A DNA stretch of 64,000 bases from Cucumis sativus. Its lineage: Eukaryota; Streptophyta; Magnoliopsida; Cucurbitales; Cucurbitaceae. The position numbers and the translations under genes were made by a program. Under the pieces are notes generated by a model. It saw only the letters and a list, made by a program, of their open reading frames with translations. It searched no databases and was not told the DNA's origin. Below, one piece after another: positions 1 through 12,241 of this stretch (the stretch's first letter is position 1; every line of letters begins with the position of its first letter). The DNA lies in NCBI RefSeq assembly GCF_000004075.3, contig NC_026660.2:20959498-21023497 (forward strand). Reading direction: 5' to 3'.

Positions 1-239
1 AATAATTAGAAAAATTAACGAATAATGAGGATGGGTAGATTCATGTATTCATTCAAAATTCATAATAATTAGAAAGATTAACAAATTAAAAATGCAACTA
101 CAATAGTATCTATGAAGATAGTAAATAAAAAATCAAACTATACAAATGGGCAAAATGGAAAGAAAAAGTTTATATGATCCCTATTGCAGCATCTTATCAT
201 CAGTGTACTTTTAATAGACTCTCTACATTAATCCTAACC

Positions 240-765
240 AAAAATCATTCTCGAATGTTGATATAGCAGTGAGATTTCTAAACTTGGTTGCATTATGTTA
301 GACTTATTTCTTCCACACTGAGGGTTGATCTCCATAGTTATTCTCTTATAGAGTTGTTGGACATGTCTATATCTATCCAACTTATCAATGTTTAAAGAAG
401 AAAACATTTTCGTATATTGAATTGTAATGAGAAAACTTTCTCTCCATGAAAACCTACGGCTGCAACCAACAAATAAACTACAGTAACACAAAGTAAAGCT
501 AAAATACAATTGTTGTCATAATACACCCCATCCCAGTACACAATGGAGATCGAGAAATCCCATCTTTGCCAAAGAAAAACTTTGAAGAACAGGAGGATGA
601 TTAAGCCTTGGTAAAGATATATATATATCAGCGAGTTCAAAGAGCCACTTGTGATCATTTCTCAGCTGACAAAGTGATAATCTATTTCAATGTGTTTGTC
701 TGTTCATGAAACGTTGGATTGGAAAAGCAAACAATCATAACTTGAATATCACAGGATACTAAAAC
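240..765 (-). mobile_element. Ty1/copia remnant: end of pol plus start of 3' LTR
   Basis: Reading the minus strand from about 765 downwards gives frame-shifted pieces of the C-terminal RNase H end of a copia polyprotein: an NPTFHE-like stretch, then LFELADI, then a PPVLQSF/AKMGFLDLHCVLGWGVL-like tail ending in a stop. These pieces are typical of plant copia elements just before the polypurine tract and 3' LTR. The pieces lie in different frames, so the copy is dead. A 22-base direct repeat (809 and 849) lies beside it. The family assignment rests on recalled motifs and not on an alignment. Confidence 0.6.
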
Positions 766-934
766 GGGAGCTAAAGTTGAGACTTTCAAATCTGAAAGTA
801 GATACCCTATTCATGTTAACTTACTTGAAATACTTGTCAATGCTTGGCATTCATGTTAACTTACTTGAAACCATTGTATTGCCTAGAAAGATACAGAAAC
901 TTAGTAACATGTCTTCTATGTCAGGGCATGACCC

Positions 935-1620
935 TTTTGGGTTTTATATCCTATAATAGTTTGTGAACGATAAACATATTTCTATCTATGATAAGATTGT
1001 TATTGGGAGGAATATTCAACAAAGTTGAAATTGAATATATGAATTGCTTATTTCATATTAGAAAACCCTAAATATAATTAAATAAGTTCCCTGACTAAGG
1101 GCACGAGTACTTAAACTTGATGTTGAGAAATAAAAGTGAACCAAATTCGAGTAAATAGCTAAAAACAATTTATAGTACGAATAAGAATAATGCTATGTAC
1201 GTACCATACCATATTCTAAGGACATACTATTAGATACAACTTGTTTTGTAGTTATAAGGATTATCTTGTAAATTGTTACAAATTATGTAATTCCTAAATC
1301 GTTCATGTGGAGATGTGTAAAAACAGGGACATTTTTATGCAAAAACCTTATATAAAATCGAACAAAAAATTCAGTCACTCGTACTTTATTACGTTGTTTA
1401 TTGCTTAAAACTAACTATTTCAATACCATGACCTAAGTAACTCGACTTTAATCCTAAGCTAAACTATAAACTTTATTTATTCGAAATTATCCTTTGATAT
1501 GCAAGGATGAGAAGGGTCAAAATCATCATCCCAATAATTAAGTCTTCCATTTTGAGATAAGACCCTAGTGGATAACCGAAGGTATAACGTGTAAGATGGA
1601 TAACTATAAAATACATAATG
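935..1620 (+). repeat. Degenerate copy of a long LTR-like repeat family (copy A)
   Basis: The stretch begins with a GGGTTTTATATCCTA-like sequence and runs through TTCTAAGGACATACTA, GTGGAGATGTG, TATAAAATCGAAC and CCTAAGTAACTCGACTTTAATCC. The same ordered landmarks appear on the plus strand at 41381-42060 and on the minus strand at 30060-30808 and 42100-43705. The more complete copies start TGTTG(A/G)GTTTTATGT, as an LTR would. This copy is internally deleted. Confidence 0.5.
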
Positions 1621-2450
1621 TCCATAAAACAACTCTAGACGAGGAAAGTTAAGTTGTAGATTTGTATTTTGTAGGTATTTCGAGTTTATGTTTTATGGAT
1701 GTTGTGTATTTGTAGATTAACTTTCTAAAACTAAATTGGACTTAGTGTTGCGTAAGAACTAATTAAATGCGATATTTGTTGATTTTAGTTTATGTGACTA
1801 AATTTGAATTGGTTTTCGTTTAGGGGTACATTGATAATCATTTGCACTTCAATAAATTTTCTATAAGATTATAAAGGTATTGTGATCGTACAAATTGGAT
1901 AACATATAGCAACAACTGTAAGCTTGATATGTGTTCTTACAAGACAGATGAACTATTTTATAAGTTATCTTAGGACCTAAATAATTTAAGTTTTAACAAA
2001 GTTGTATGTTAATATATGACGAAAGTTATAACATTCGAGTATTTTTCAAAAGACAAATTGAATTTGGTCATAATTTTGAGGACAATATATGAAAGTGAGA
2101 AAGGAAAACAAAAATAACACAAGCATTGTCAAATTTGTAGAGATGGAAATTTTGCCATCATTTTTGCAACTCAAGCCCTTCTGTTTGTATTGATCAATAA
2201 ATAGTAGGTTTTTTATTTAAAAATATTATTGAAATATATTATTATCGAACCTTCTTTGAAATAGTAAAATAAATTAAAATATTTACAAGATATAGCAAAA
2301 TTTTGAATTTTATCAATGATAAAAACAAAGACTTTTATCACTATCTATCAATGTCACGAATAGAAGTATATCAATGTTACTAATAGAAACATATCAATGT
2401 CTATCACTTGTTTATTATTAACAGAATATTGCTTGGTAGCATATCAAATT
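1621..2450. other. AT-rich intergenic DNA
   Basis: No open frame, RNA gene or recognisable element was seen here. The sequence is AT-rich, as expected for plant intergenic DNA. Confidence 0.5.
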
Positions 2451-2471
2451 TATATATATATATATATATAC
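2451..2471. repeat. (TA)n microsatellite
   Basis: About ten uninterrupted TA units. It lies downstream of the RRF stop codon, so it is probably outside the transcript. Confidence 0.9.
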
Positions 2472-2930
2472 ATAATCCGGTTGGACCGAGTCAACCCAAC
2501 TCCTTACTTGCACAATCCAATCACCATACTCAATTTTTTTTTTCCTAATTTTCTACCCAACCCAACCCTTACGGTGTGGGTTGGATAATTTGACTTTATC
2601 GGATTACCGATTTTTTTTTTTAACACTAGTAAGTTCAACAGTTGATGGTAATCCAAATGGGTAACTGATAACATCGGTTCCAATGTACAAAGTGAAAAGT
2701 TCGAGATGTGCCAATTTTACAACAACAAAACCGAAGGCATAATGCTATCGCTAGCTGAATACCTTTTTCCCACAAGGATGCTGACTCTCATTTCAACCGA
2801 AAAAAAAAAAGAAAGATGTTTGATTGATTCTAACAATTGACATCAAAACTCTATTCAAGGGGAAAAACGAACAATTATTTCATATTTCACAGCAATCAAA
2901 AGGGAAAGCTCTCTACCATTTGCTTTTTGG

Positions 2931-5900
2931 TCATACCTTCAACAATTCCTGAAATACAGTACAAACACATGTTGGTTGGGTAGTCAGAGTGGTACTAACA
3001 TACAAGAAACGTGTCAGAAAACTATTGTGACTAATCAAATAGGTTTAGTAAGTGATCTTGCAAAAACTCTGCGGAATGTAGATTCTAACTCGAATCCTAT
3101 CAATATTTTGTGTTTGAATCCATGATTAAGTGCATGTTTGAAAGTGATTTTAAAATGCTGTCATACTTAAAATTATTCGTTTAATTTTACACTATCAAAT
3201 GTATTTTTTATTCTATTAAAATTGATTTTGCATTTATTAAAAGCACTCTTCAAGTGATTTTAAAAATGATCAAACTTGTCTTAAACTATTTTAGAATCAC
3301 TGAAACATGTCAAATCAGTGGAACGGTGTAGAGTCTTTGAGTCCTTCGACAATAGTTTGAGTAATAGTTTTGAAACTCAAAGAGTTCAATCGAGATGGAC
3401 CATACCTTCTCTTTTTGCTTGTATAAGACATCAATCTTCTTCATATAGTCATCGGTCAGTTTCTGCACAAAGAAATCATCTTAACTTGGGATGCTCAAAA
3501 TAAGGGGAAAGAGAGAAATAAAACCCCTAATATATATGCTGGATAACTTAAAATCCATTGTAAGCAATGATTACAGTTTTCACAACTCGTGCTTTTGAAT
3601 TTAGTACAGCCTTTCCAAGGTTTGATGCCTTCACCAGGGAATTACATCCGCCATTCCTTTCTATCATATCTAGTGTGAACTTACTCGAATTTTAATAGAA
3701 AATAACTGAAGCAGGGCCAAAAGCTCTAAATAATTGAGTTTAAAAGCAACAACAAACCTGCAAATCACTTGACAAGTCCTTAACATTATCTTCCGAAAGT
3801 TTTTTCTCCTGAAACAAGAACAAAACATTTAAGGAAACCAGAGTAAGCGCAAAAACTATACAATAGATAAAGGAGCTTGCTCTTGGGAAGGAAGATCAAT
3901 ATGAGTTAGAAGCAGAAGAATCGTAAGATTGAGATATGAAGATGTATGTGTTGCGAACCTTTTCCAATTTTTCATACGCTTTTAAAGCATCTCTTCTTAT
4001 ATTCCTTACTGCCACCTGTAAAGAGGCAGATGCAGAACCAAGAGTTCATGATCAGTGGCTGTTTAATTAAGCATAGATCCCAAAAGTCTTGAAGTAGAAA
4101 CTCATAGCAATCTACACCAGATATATATCTCAATCTATTTCCAACCTCAACCCCTTTGTACTAACGCAAAAACATGATACATACCTTTCCTTCCTCTGCC
4201 TGCTTTGCAACAACTTTTGACAGCTCCTGCAATGTGAAGTAGCCAAATATATCACCGAGCACAAAGGTGATGAAAAAAAAAAAAAAAGAAAGAAAAAGAA
4301 AAGAGGGATCATATGGATTGAAAAAGGTTTATATAGAAAGTTAGAGATTTTAAAATTGTCTTCCTAATTTGCCCCCAAATTATCAAAATTAATAAACAAT
4401 AGGTATTAAAAGTTGGAATGTAAAAATTTACATTTCCCCAAAGGAAATGCTAATAACATGTAACTTTCCATTAGTGTCCCACACATTTTAAATTTTGATA
4501 CATTGAGCTTAAAGCCTTAAACATTTAGAATTTGTGATAGATCATAGAAATCACAATCACACGAGATATTTTATTGAGTCATCTAAGAATCATAGATGCA
4601 GACAAGGTGACATCATTTTTTACAAATCTAGGACAAGGACAATGCAAAGTGCCAAAGACACATTTATTAAAACATTTTGGCAAATATTGAATTACCATAA
4701 ACTTTGAACGTGTATCAATAGAAAGATCAATAGAAACTTAAATCTAATAATTGTATCAATTTAAACTCCAACTTTTTGTACATGAAGCAATCTATAGACC
4801 ATTTTTATGTGATCTGTTGTTATTTTCACTTCAATCTGTTTAAAATCAACTCAAAACCACCTAAATAAAAGTAATTATTCTTCCAAAATCCCACCAAAGA
4901 AGCAAGAAGAATATCAAACAACTATTGCTAAATAAGTAAAGAAAAAAAGAGGAAGAAACACTGACTAAAAACCACTCAAATTTAATAAAAGCCCGCTAAT
5001 GTCTATAGGATCTAAATTCATTCACTAAAGAAAGTTTAAAACAGATTGAAATTTAAAAGCAATAACTTTGTGGGTTAAATGCTTAAAATATGAGATCGAA
5101 CTATTCCATGCTCAATGGTTCATGAAGGTTTTGACTGCCTTATTCAAACACAAATTTACTCTAATCTAAATCAAAATCAAATTCACTCAAGAATCTAAAA
5201 GTCGTTTTGTTGCATTACTAGTATATGTCGATGACATTCTAGCACAAGGTCTTGTGTTTCTGAAATTGACTCAATGAAGCAAATGTTAAAATCCAATTTC
5301 ATGCTTAAAGATTTGTGACATGAGAAATACTTTCTTGGGCTGGAGATTTCCCAATCCAAACAAGGATTATCTCTCTCACAAAGAAAGTATCAATTGCAAA
5401 TACTTGAAGATACTAACTTCCTTGAAACAAAGGCTGCTCATGGATCCCCCCAATTTTCATCTTTCTTAGGACAGTGGCACAAATTTATCGCTTGATGAAG
5501 CATCTTGTTACCAAAGATTGATTGGACGTTTCTTACACCTTCAAATCTCTCAACCTTATATTTCTTTTTCAGTCCACTGCCTAAGTCAAGTTCTTCAAAA
5601 ATCTACTACTCAACATATGAATGTTGCACACCGTATTCTTCGTCACCTGAAGAAGGCACCTATCCAAGTGGTTTTATTGAAGCCAACTTCTAACTTCCAG
5701 CCTAAATCCTTTGTGGATGCTAACTGGGGTGCATGTGCATGTGGATGTGTTAGATACCTAGACTAGTATAGGGCAGAGGTATAAGGGTAATTAGTTATGT
5801 AGGCAGTTAGATGGTTATAAATAGGAAGAAGTTGGGGGGGGAAGAAAGGGGGGATCAGTTTTGTGGGTAGTTTTTCTGCACTCTTCCTTGAGAGAGAGGA

Positions 5901-8814
5901 TAGGCAGAGAAGGTAGTATTTTACTTGTTCTTAGTTAATTTCTGCATTTTCATCTCAGAATTGGTATACATCAATTTTTCTCTGTAATAGTGAGTTTATA
6001 TCAATTGAATAAGAACACATCTTATTGGTCTTCTATCAGGATGCTAACTGGGGTGTATGTGTAGATACCAGAAAATCAGTCACAGACTTCAGTGTTTTCT
6101 TTGGAGAATCCTTGAAATCTTGGAAGTCAAACAAGCAAGGGACAATCTCACGTTCATCAGCTGGGTTCAATATCATGCCCTTGCAGTAGTAACCAAAGAA
6201 TTGGTTTGGATTAATCAGGTTCTTGGAGACTTACATCTTGACCATATTTTTCCAGCTCTCACATACTGAGACAATCAAGCCACTATCTCCATAGCTTCAA
6301 ACCCAATCTTTCACGAGCACACCAAGCACATAAAGATTGACTATCACTTGGTTCATGAAAAACTTGTAGAATTTCCTTAAGTTATTCTCTGAACGTTCCA
6401 ATTTACAGCTAACTGACATTTCCACTAAGACATTAGCCTCATCCTTATTTTCTTCATTTTAAGCAAGTTGGGGGCTTAAGATATTCACACCCCAACTTGA
6501 GGAGGCGTATTATATGTAATTAGTTGAGGATTATTTAGTCAGTTAAGTTGAAGGCTGTTATTATTTTGCCTACTTATTCTATTTATTTAGAGGACTCGTA
6601 TCAGGGTATAGCATGAGTTTTAACTCATACATTCTTCTACATGAATTATTTTTGTCCTATACTCATATATTATTATGTGGCTATTTAGTATGCTTAACAA
6701 GTTATCAACTATTATGCTAAGAAATGCCCAATATGTGTCCAACATGGACAGTTTAAGAAAACTTAAGTGTCAGTGCTTCTTAGGTAAAGTGAAAAATATA
6801 ACATTCACCACCTGACCACCTACTCTAATCTCAACAAGGCAGGCAATTTAAATAATGTAAGTGAGTCTCTTTAATTTCATGAGTGAGGTACGAAACCACA
6901 AGAGTTTTACAGCAATCTTCTGCAAGGCATAATTGCAGACTGCTTCTTTCACTATAACATGATCAGACTAGACAAGGAACTATAGAACTGAATCTTAAGA
7001 TGAACGTTCAAAAGATATGGAGAAAAAAATGTTTTCTACTGGTTCTTACATAATTGGCATTAAACAAAACAAAAATAGAAAAGGCTTAATGGTACATCTA
7101 GTTGGAAATTCTTAGCAAATACAAAGGAAAATACCTTTCTTCTTTCGGACGTGAGTTGAGGGAGAGTCAACCGTATGACTTCTCCATCATTGTTTGGAGT
7201 CATTCCCAAGTCAGAGTTGACTATGGCCTTCTCTATTGACTTTAAGCTGAAGATGACGACTCGTTAAGAGTTAATGCTGATTGCCAAGAGACATTATAGA
7301 AATGCATTACACTGTTCAGCTGGATGGCATCATTCTATAGCTAATAATAAGAGGCTGTTTATGTCCACAGCAATCTCAACCAGTAAGTAAAAATTAGAGA
7401 AGATTGAAAAGCTCCAAAAAAATTGTCTGCAATGTGAAACCTTCTTATTCATAAAAACAAAAATTACGATGACAAAAATTTGAAGCCCTTGAGTAGGTCT
7501 CTAAAAGAAAAGCAAGCTAGGAACAATCATATCTACAAATTTGAAATGGACAAAGGAACAAGGAAGATCCTAAAGATCCTCGATTTCAAGGATTCGTGGT
7601 AAAGGGTCATCGTAACATCCACCATGTATTGTTTTATAGCAATTCTAAAACTACAAGAATTTGGAAAAAGTGAAGCCATATAGTGCCTGAGGGTGCACCA
7701 ACCAACATATCCCTAAAGGTTCCTAAATACACTCAACTCAGCCAATTAGCACATTGAATACCTGGATTTATCATATGGCTGGACCAAGAGTGAGCTTGCA
7801 TCAGGTGTACTAATTTGAGCGATGCTCTTCAGGCTAACTGGACTGCCGTAATACTCCACCTGAAAATTCATGAAAGCAACAGATGGTTTTGTATATAACA
7901 CAAATCATTAGCATGTTACTCGTCTCATAATGAAGCAACTATCCACTAACCAGCCAAATTTAAGAATTGCCCTATACCTCAATCTTATCAAGCATGGCAG
8001 GATTTGATCTCCCAGTCCTAATTGAATTGAAATTAGACCGAACAGTATCGATGGTCTTTTCCATTCTTGCTTTCTGGAGAATAATTGGATGGTCATTCGC
8101 ACGATTATTTCTTAGCGTCAGCTTGCTTAAGTATAATACACAGCAAGTCTCCACAAAAATGAAAATATGAACTTACTACATCTTTCTCGATCAATGTTTT
8201 CTCTGCTTCAATTTCTTCGATTGTTGCAGCCCTCACAACTAACCTTCTAAAAACAAAAATTCAGAGGCAATATAAGATCAACACAACTGAAAAAACTACC
8301 AAAATCAACTTCACGTGGCAATAAGACAAATGCAAAAGCAAAATGCTCTGTATGTTTGAAGAGTGCTGCCCCACGTTACCACTTCACTACAGAGGACGTT
8401 CAAATTCACACCAGTTCACAAGGAGGTACACACAATCCACAAGGCGCGTAAGAAAGTAAACGAAATAAAAGTAAAACACATGCCTGTTTTTGAACACATT
8501 CCCAGAAACAGAGAGTTGGGTAGAAATCACTAGGGCTTGTCGGTTGAGCCTGACGTAGTTGGAAGCTGACTTCCATGAACAAAGATGCGCAGTAATGGAG
8601 CCGCATTTGACGCAATTTAACCCTCCATTATAATCTAGAAGGGGAGGCATTGGGGGATGAATGATGATGAAGAAACCAACAGAAAAGGTAGAAAGCGGAA
8701 GCAAAATTGTGGGTTGAAGAATGACGTACCTCGGAGTGAGAGGAGGGATTTGGGAGGGGGATTCTGGAAGAGGGAACGGCGGATAGAGGCGGTGGCGGAG
8801 AAAGGGGTGGCCAT
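2931..8814 (-). CDS. RRF: Ribosome recycling factor, chloroplastic
   Basis: Plastid ribosome recycling factor, which with EF-G splits post-termination ribosomes in the chloroplast stroma. Exons (minus strand): 8814-8730, 8634-8484, 8246-8177, 8073-7978, 7859-7762, 7246-7135, 4226-4185, 4015-3959, 3808-3758, 3462-3406, 2948-2931. They join in frame to 278 residues, close to other plant RRFs. Residues 1 to about 78 are Ser/Arg-rich and look like a transit peptide. The RRF domain follows, with [12 protein letters not shown] near residue 120, [17 protein letters not shown] from 135 and [13 protein letters not shown] near 225, and the protein ends ELLKV. Intron 1 is 95 bp with a strong CCTCCCCTTCTAG acceptor. 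Intron 2 has a GC donor (CAG|GCATGT), which is the only choice that keeps frame. Intron 6 (7134-4227) carries a copia relic and a solo LTR. The ATG at 8814 is the first Met that heads a transit peptide. Confidence 0.95.
5190..6500 (+). mobile_element. Ty1/copia reverse transcriptase-RNase H relic in RRF intron 6
   Basis: Plus-strand frames show, in order, copia landmarks: [12 protein letters not shown] (RT active-site YVDD, about 5200-5240), [50 protein letters not shown], a VDANWGA RNase H motif, then after the solo LTR the continuation through [29 protein letters not shown] and [19 protein letters not shown] polypurine-like GGGGGCTTAAG lies near 6470, with LTR-like sequence after it. Stops and frameshifts make it non-functional. 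It lies antisense to RRF, inside intron 6. Confidence 0.85.
5748..6038 (+). mobile_element. Solo LTR (291 bp) nested in the copia relic, TSD GGATG
   Basis: Starts TGTTAGATACC and ends TTCTATCA, flanked on both sides by a perfect 5-bp duplication GGATG (5743-5747 and 6039-6043). A TATA-like GGTTATAAATAGG lies at about 5813-5825. It interrupts the copia RNase H frame, which resumes on the far side. A second member of the family sits at 34233-34470. No internal region or second LTR is present, so this is a solo LTR. Confidence 0.88.
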
Positions 8815-10229
8815 GGATACGGAAATGAAAGAATCGAAGGTGATAAGGGGGAAGGAAAATGGTTTGAAGTTCAAAAGAATGCCATTGCTTTGTCCAAATT
8901 CAATTCTCCTTCACACTTATGGATAAGAATTCAAAAAGATATTTGATTTTGAATTTCTTTTGCTATCAGCAAGGGTTGTTTGGATACGATGAATACAGTA
9001 TTCCTCAAGCGGATAGGGCTCTTACTACTGTCCACTCAAAATATACTTTAAACAAAACTCTTGAAAATATTTACAAATGTCTTATAGATCGTTATATTAC
9101 ATGTGTATCAAGCAGTATCGGATCCATAAATTTTATACAAAGACACCAGACACTATATAATAAACACAGTATATTATCTCTTTTTAACAAAATAACTTCC
9201 TTTTAAAAAATTATTGAAATTTAGAAATAAATTTGATATTTTGAAAAAAGAAATTATTAATAAATGAGAAATTTGAGTAAAGAAAATGATTGATGTTTGA
9301 AATAAAAACTATATTGTGACAATTTATAAAGAAATTTGATATTTGAGGAATTTTTTTTTATATTTAGAATAAAAACTATTTCGTAAAAATAATTATAACA
9401 TGTCATATTTTAACGTGAACCGAAGTGAGAGCTAAATCACTACCGCAAAAGCAGAAATTAGGAAAATGAAGCTAAATTTAATATATATTGTAATTTAACA
9501 CATCAAAGTTAATATTAAAATACAAAATTTGATAATGTAAGGGGGTACGTGCCCTCGTTACCCCTTAATGGATCCGCCCTTGGTATCAAGATAATCAATA
9601 ATAAACTATTTCAATAGTGTGATGTTTTGATATATTAAAGTTTTTTTAATATCTTAGTTTAAGATTTATAGAAAGGTATAATTGTAAATATAAGAATTAA
9701 ATTAAAAATAATTGAATATATATCAATATTTTTAAAAGTTTACAAATACAGTAAAACTTGTCAAAATGTATCAATGTTATTTTCCAACTACTTATACACC
9801 ATAGCATTATAATTCTATTCGTGATAGATCAATACTTGTAATTAAATTAGTTACAACTTTTTAAAATATTGTTATTTAATTATTTTAAATATAATTACTA
9901 TATATTTACTTTGTTTAGACTTAACAAATATAGAAATTAAAAATAGTATTTTAGTATTTAAATAAGAAGTGAAAAGAATAGTAAGAAAAATAAAATAAAG
10001 AATGGCAATAATTAAGAGGCGTAACAATTCTCAACAACCAACTTTATTCTCGATATGAGGGTAGATTCCTTATTTTGTTTTGACCCTTTCTTTCTTCAAT
10101 AAGAAAAGAAAGCCTACTTGTTGTTTGGTTTCTACTTTCAACTCTCTCTCTCTCTCTCACACTTCACTCCACTTCACATCCACAATTTCTTCTTCGTCTC
10201 TCTAATCTCTCTCTCTCTCTCTCTCCTCC
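8815..10229. other. Divergent intergenic region between RRF and the phytocyanin gene
   Basis: About 1.4 kb that must hold both promoters. The part beyond 9200 is very AT-rich. Around 9540-9590 there is a GGGGGTACGTGCCCTCGTTACCCC / GGATCCGCCC-like stretch of the kind often seen at ends of degraded plant transposons, but no termini or target duplication could be drawn. CT microsatellites sit just upstream of 10230. Confidence 0.45.
10140..10229 (+). promoter_or_regulatory. Pyrimidine-rich 5' leader of the phytocyanin gene
   Basis: Two CT-repeat runs (about 10141-10159 and 10207-10225) directly precede the start codon, separated by CT-rich sequence. CT patches like this are common in plant core promoters and 5' leaders. 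No clear TATA box was identified. Confidence 0.5.
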
Positions 10230-10880
10230 ATGGGTTCTGTGAAGATGCCTTCGCCCTTCTTCTGGATCTCCACAATGGCGCTTTTTACACTCTCGGCTGC
10301 TGCCACCGTCCACCAAGTAGGCGACTCTCCCGGTTGGACCACTCTCATTCCCGTCGATTATGCCAAATGGGCTTCTTCCCAGAAATTCCATGTCGGCGAC
10401 ACTCTTCGTAAGTACCCACTTCCCCCCTTTTTTTTTTCCTTCTCCTAATTTTCTTTTCATTTTACTTTACCCTTACCAAATTTGAGAAACTACGTTACAG
10501 TGTTTAAATACAACAGCACGTTCCACAATGCACTGCAAGTGACTCAAGAACAATACAAAGCTTGCAACTCATCTTCTCCGGTGGCGTCGTACAGCTCCGG
10601 CGCAGATTCCATCGTTTTGAAAAGACCTGGAACCTTCTACTTCCTCTGTGGCTTTCCCGGGCACTGTCAACTGGGGCAGAAAGTGGAAGTCAAAGTTACC
10701 TCAGGTTCATCCTCTCATTTACCTGCTCCCTCCCCAAGCCCAGGCCCAAGCCCAAGCCCAATGGGCGGCCCATCTGCTTCTGCTCCCACCCCAAGTGCTG
10801 CTTCTTCTCTGTCCCACTTCTTCTCTATGCTAATTTGCCTCTCATTGGAGTTTGCTTTGTTGTACTCTGTGTTTGTTTGA
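10230..10880 (+). CDS. Phytocyanin, stellacyanin/mavicyanin type, probably GPI-anchored
   Basis: Blue-copper protein of the plant cell surface. Two exons, 10230-10407 and 10501-10880, joined across a 93-bp intron (donor C|GTAAGT, acceptor TTACAG), give 185 residues. A signal peptide spans about residues 1-25. The plastocyanin-like domain (about 26-126) has copper ligands His68, Cys109, His114 and Gln119 ([11 protein letters not shown]), with Cys81-Cys115 as the expected disulfide. Gln at the axial position marks the stellacyanin class; uclacyanins and plantacyanins use Met. A Pro/Ser-rich arabinogalactan-like linker follows, then a hydrophobic tail that looks like a GPI-addition signal. The intron sits just before the first copper-ligand strand. 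The exact physiological role and electron partner cannot be read from the sequence. Confidence 0.93.
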
Positions 10881-12000
10881 ATTTCAATGCTGCTTCTTCC
10901 ACTTGTGTTGTTGTGTGTTCTACCTTATATGATTGTACTTTGAATGTTGGAGCTAGTTCTAAGTGTTGTTGTTTCTTGTTTGTATCATCATATACTATGT
11001 ATTTCTCATCTAATTTGCTTGTTTGGTGTTGCTTGTTACCCATTTGCTTTTTAGACTGATTCAACTGTTTGTTCATTGTTGTATAATAAGCACTTCAAAG
11101 AGTGTGTAGCTCAAATCTCATCTAAAGGCAGATTACTGTAATGTAATAAGGATTACTAACAATAGGAATACTATGTTTGAAGTGCACAATTGGATTTGTT
11201 CTTGATTATTGGAATTGGGTTGGGTTCAACTGTTTTTTTTTTTTTTTACTAATTTTTAAATTTGTATAAATCATAATTTTCTAAAATTTAAAGTACTTCC
11301 TAAATTAAAAAAAAAAATCATATATTTATAAATCACAATTTCTTAAATTCTAAAGTAATTTAATATGTAGTGTAAAAGTACATATGGAAATATTAATAAT
11401 ATAAAGTGGAGTTAGCATAGCTATTTTAGATAATTGAAATGGGCTATTTAATCAAACCTCATCGAGTGTTCGATAATTTAATAAGGATTATTGAGTAATC
11501 GAAGATGGACATAAATGAGATTGTGGAATGTGAAAATAGTGAAAAAGAAGATTGAGATGAAAACTCTTAGTACAAACTAAGCCTAAAATGTTCAATATGA
11601 ACGTAAGTTTTGGATTAAACTACATTACAAACTAATTTCGTTATGGTCCACCAAACACCTCCTTCAAAGTCATTTGGTGTTCAAAGTTGGGTTGAAGGAG
11701 TGGTAATTGTCATCCGTTTGAGATTTAAATCATTTATGTTAAGGAGTACTCTTTCTTTAATTTTGTGTGTCGCAAAGATAACTTTAATAATATTAATTAT
11801 GCTATACTAATTGTAACGGAGTTGTTTAAGCAATTGTAACCAAGTAGTTTAGGAGCTAACTTTTTTTGTTTGCTTAGGTAAGTTTAGGATTTTAAAACAT
11901 TTTAATTTTTAGTAGTTAATAGAATGTTAATGGGATGTTTTGAATTTTTAGAGTTTTTTTATATAAAAAAATTAGCCACCATTTTTGTAAGATTTAAAAA
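10881..12000. other. Intergenic region with phytocyanin 3' UTR
   Basis: The first few hundred bases are T/G-rich and look like the 3' UTR of the phytocyanin gene. The remainder is AT-rich with homopolymer runs. No gene was seen. Confidence 0.5.
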
Positions 12001-12080
12001 GAATATTTTCGTTTCATAATTGGTAATTAATAATTCATGGAATATTTTCGTCTCTCATAATTGGCAATTAATAATATTTT
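12001..12080. repeat. 39-bp direct duplication upstream of OEP37
   Basis: GAATATTTTCGT...CATAATTGG(T/C)AATTAATAAT occurs at 12001 and again at 12040, head to tail with a few differences. It lies about 160-240 bp before the OEP37 start codon, so it is in the likely promoter or leader. Confidence 0.85.
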
Positions 12081-12241
12081 TGTATTTAAAAAAAAAAAAA
12101 GTCTCTATTTTGAATTGGGTATTTTTCTTTAATTGTTACCCCCATCCCTATCAACGTTCCGCCCAAATCCCAAATTCCCATTTTCTTCATTTCCTCTCTT
12201 CTGCTTTCTCTACTTCAAATATCCTCATCCTCCCTACTTCA

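Noticed and set aside
8565-8634. Alternative RRF exon 2 start at 8565 (acceptor GTCAG)
   Set aside because: Also in frame but gives a shorter transit peptide; the acceptor at 8635 has a much better pyrimidine tract and gives the usual protein length.
9400-9600. Transposon end around GGATCCGCCC
   Set aside because: Suggestive wording only; no inverted repeats, target duplication or coding remnants could be defined.
10562-11059. 165-codon frame overlapping phytocyanin exon 2 and its 3' region
   Set aside because: Wrong frame relative to the copper-site motif; low-complexity Cys/Leu-rich translation of a T-rich 3' UTR.
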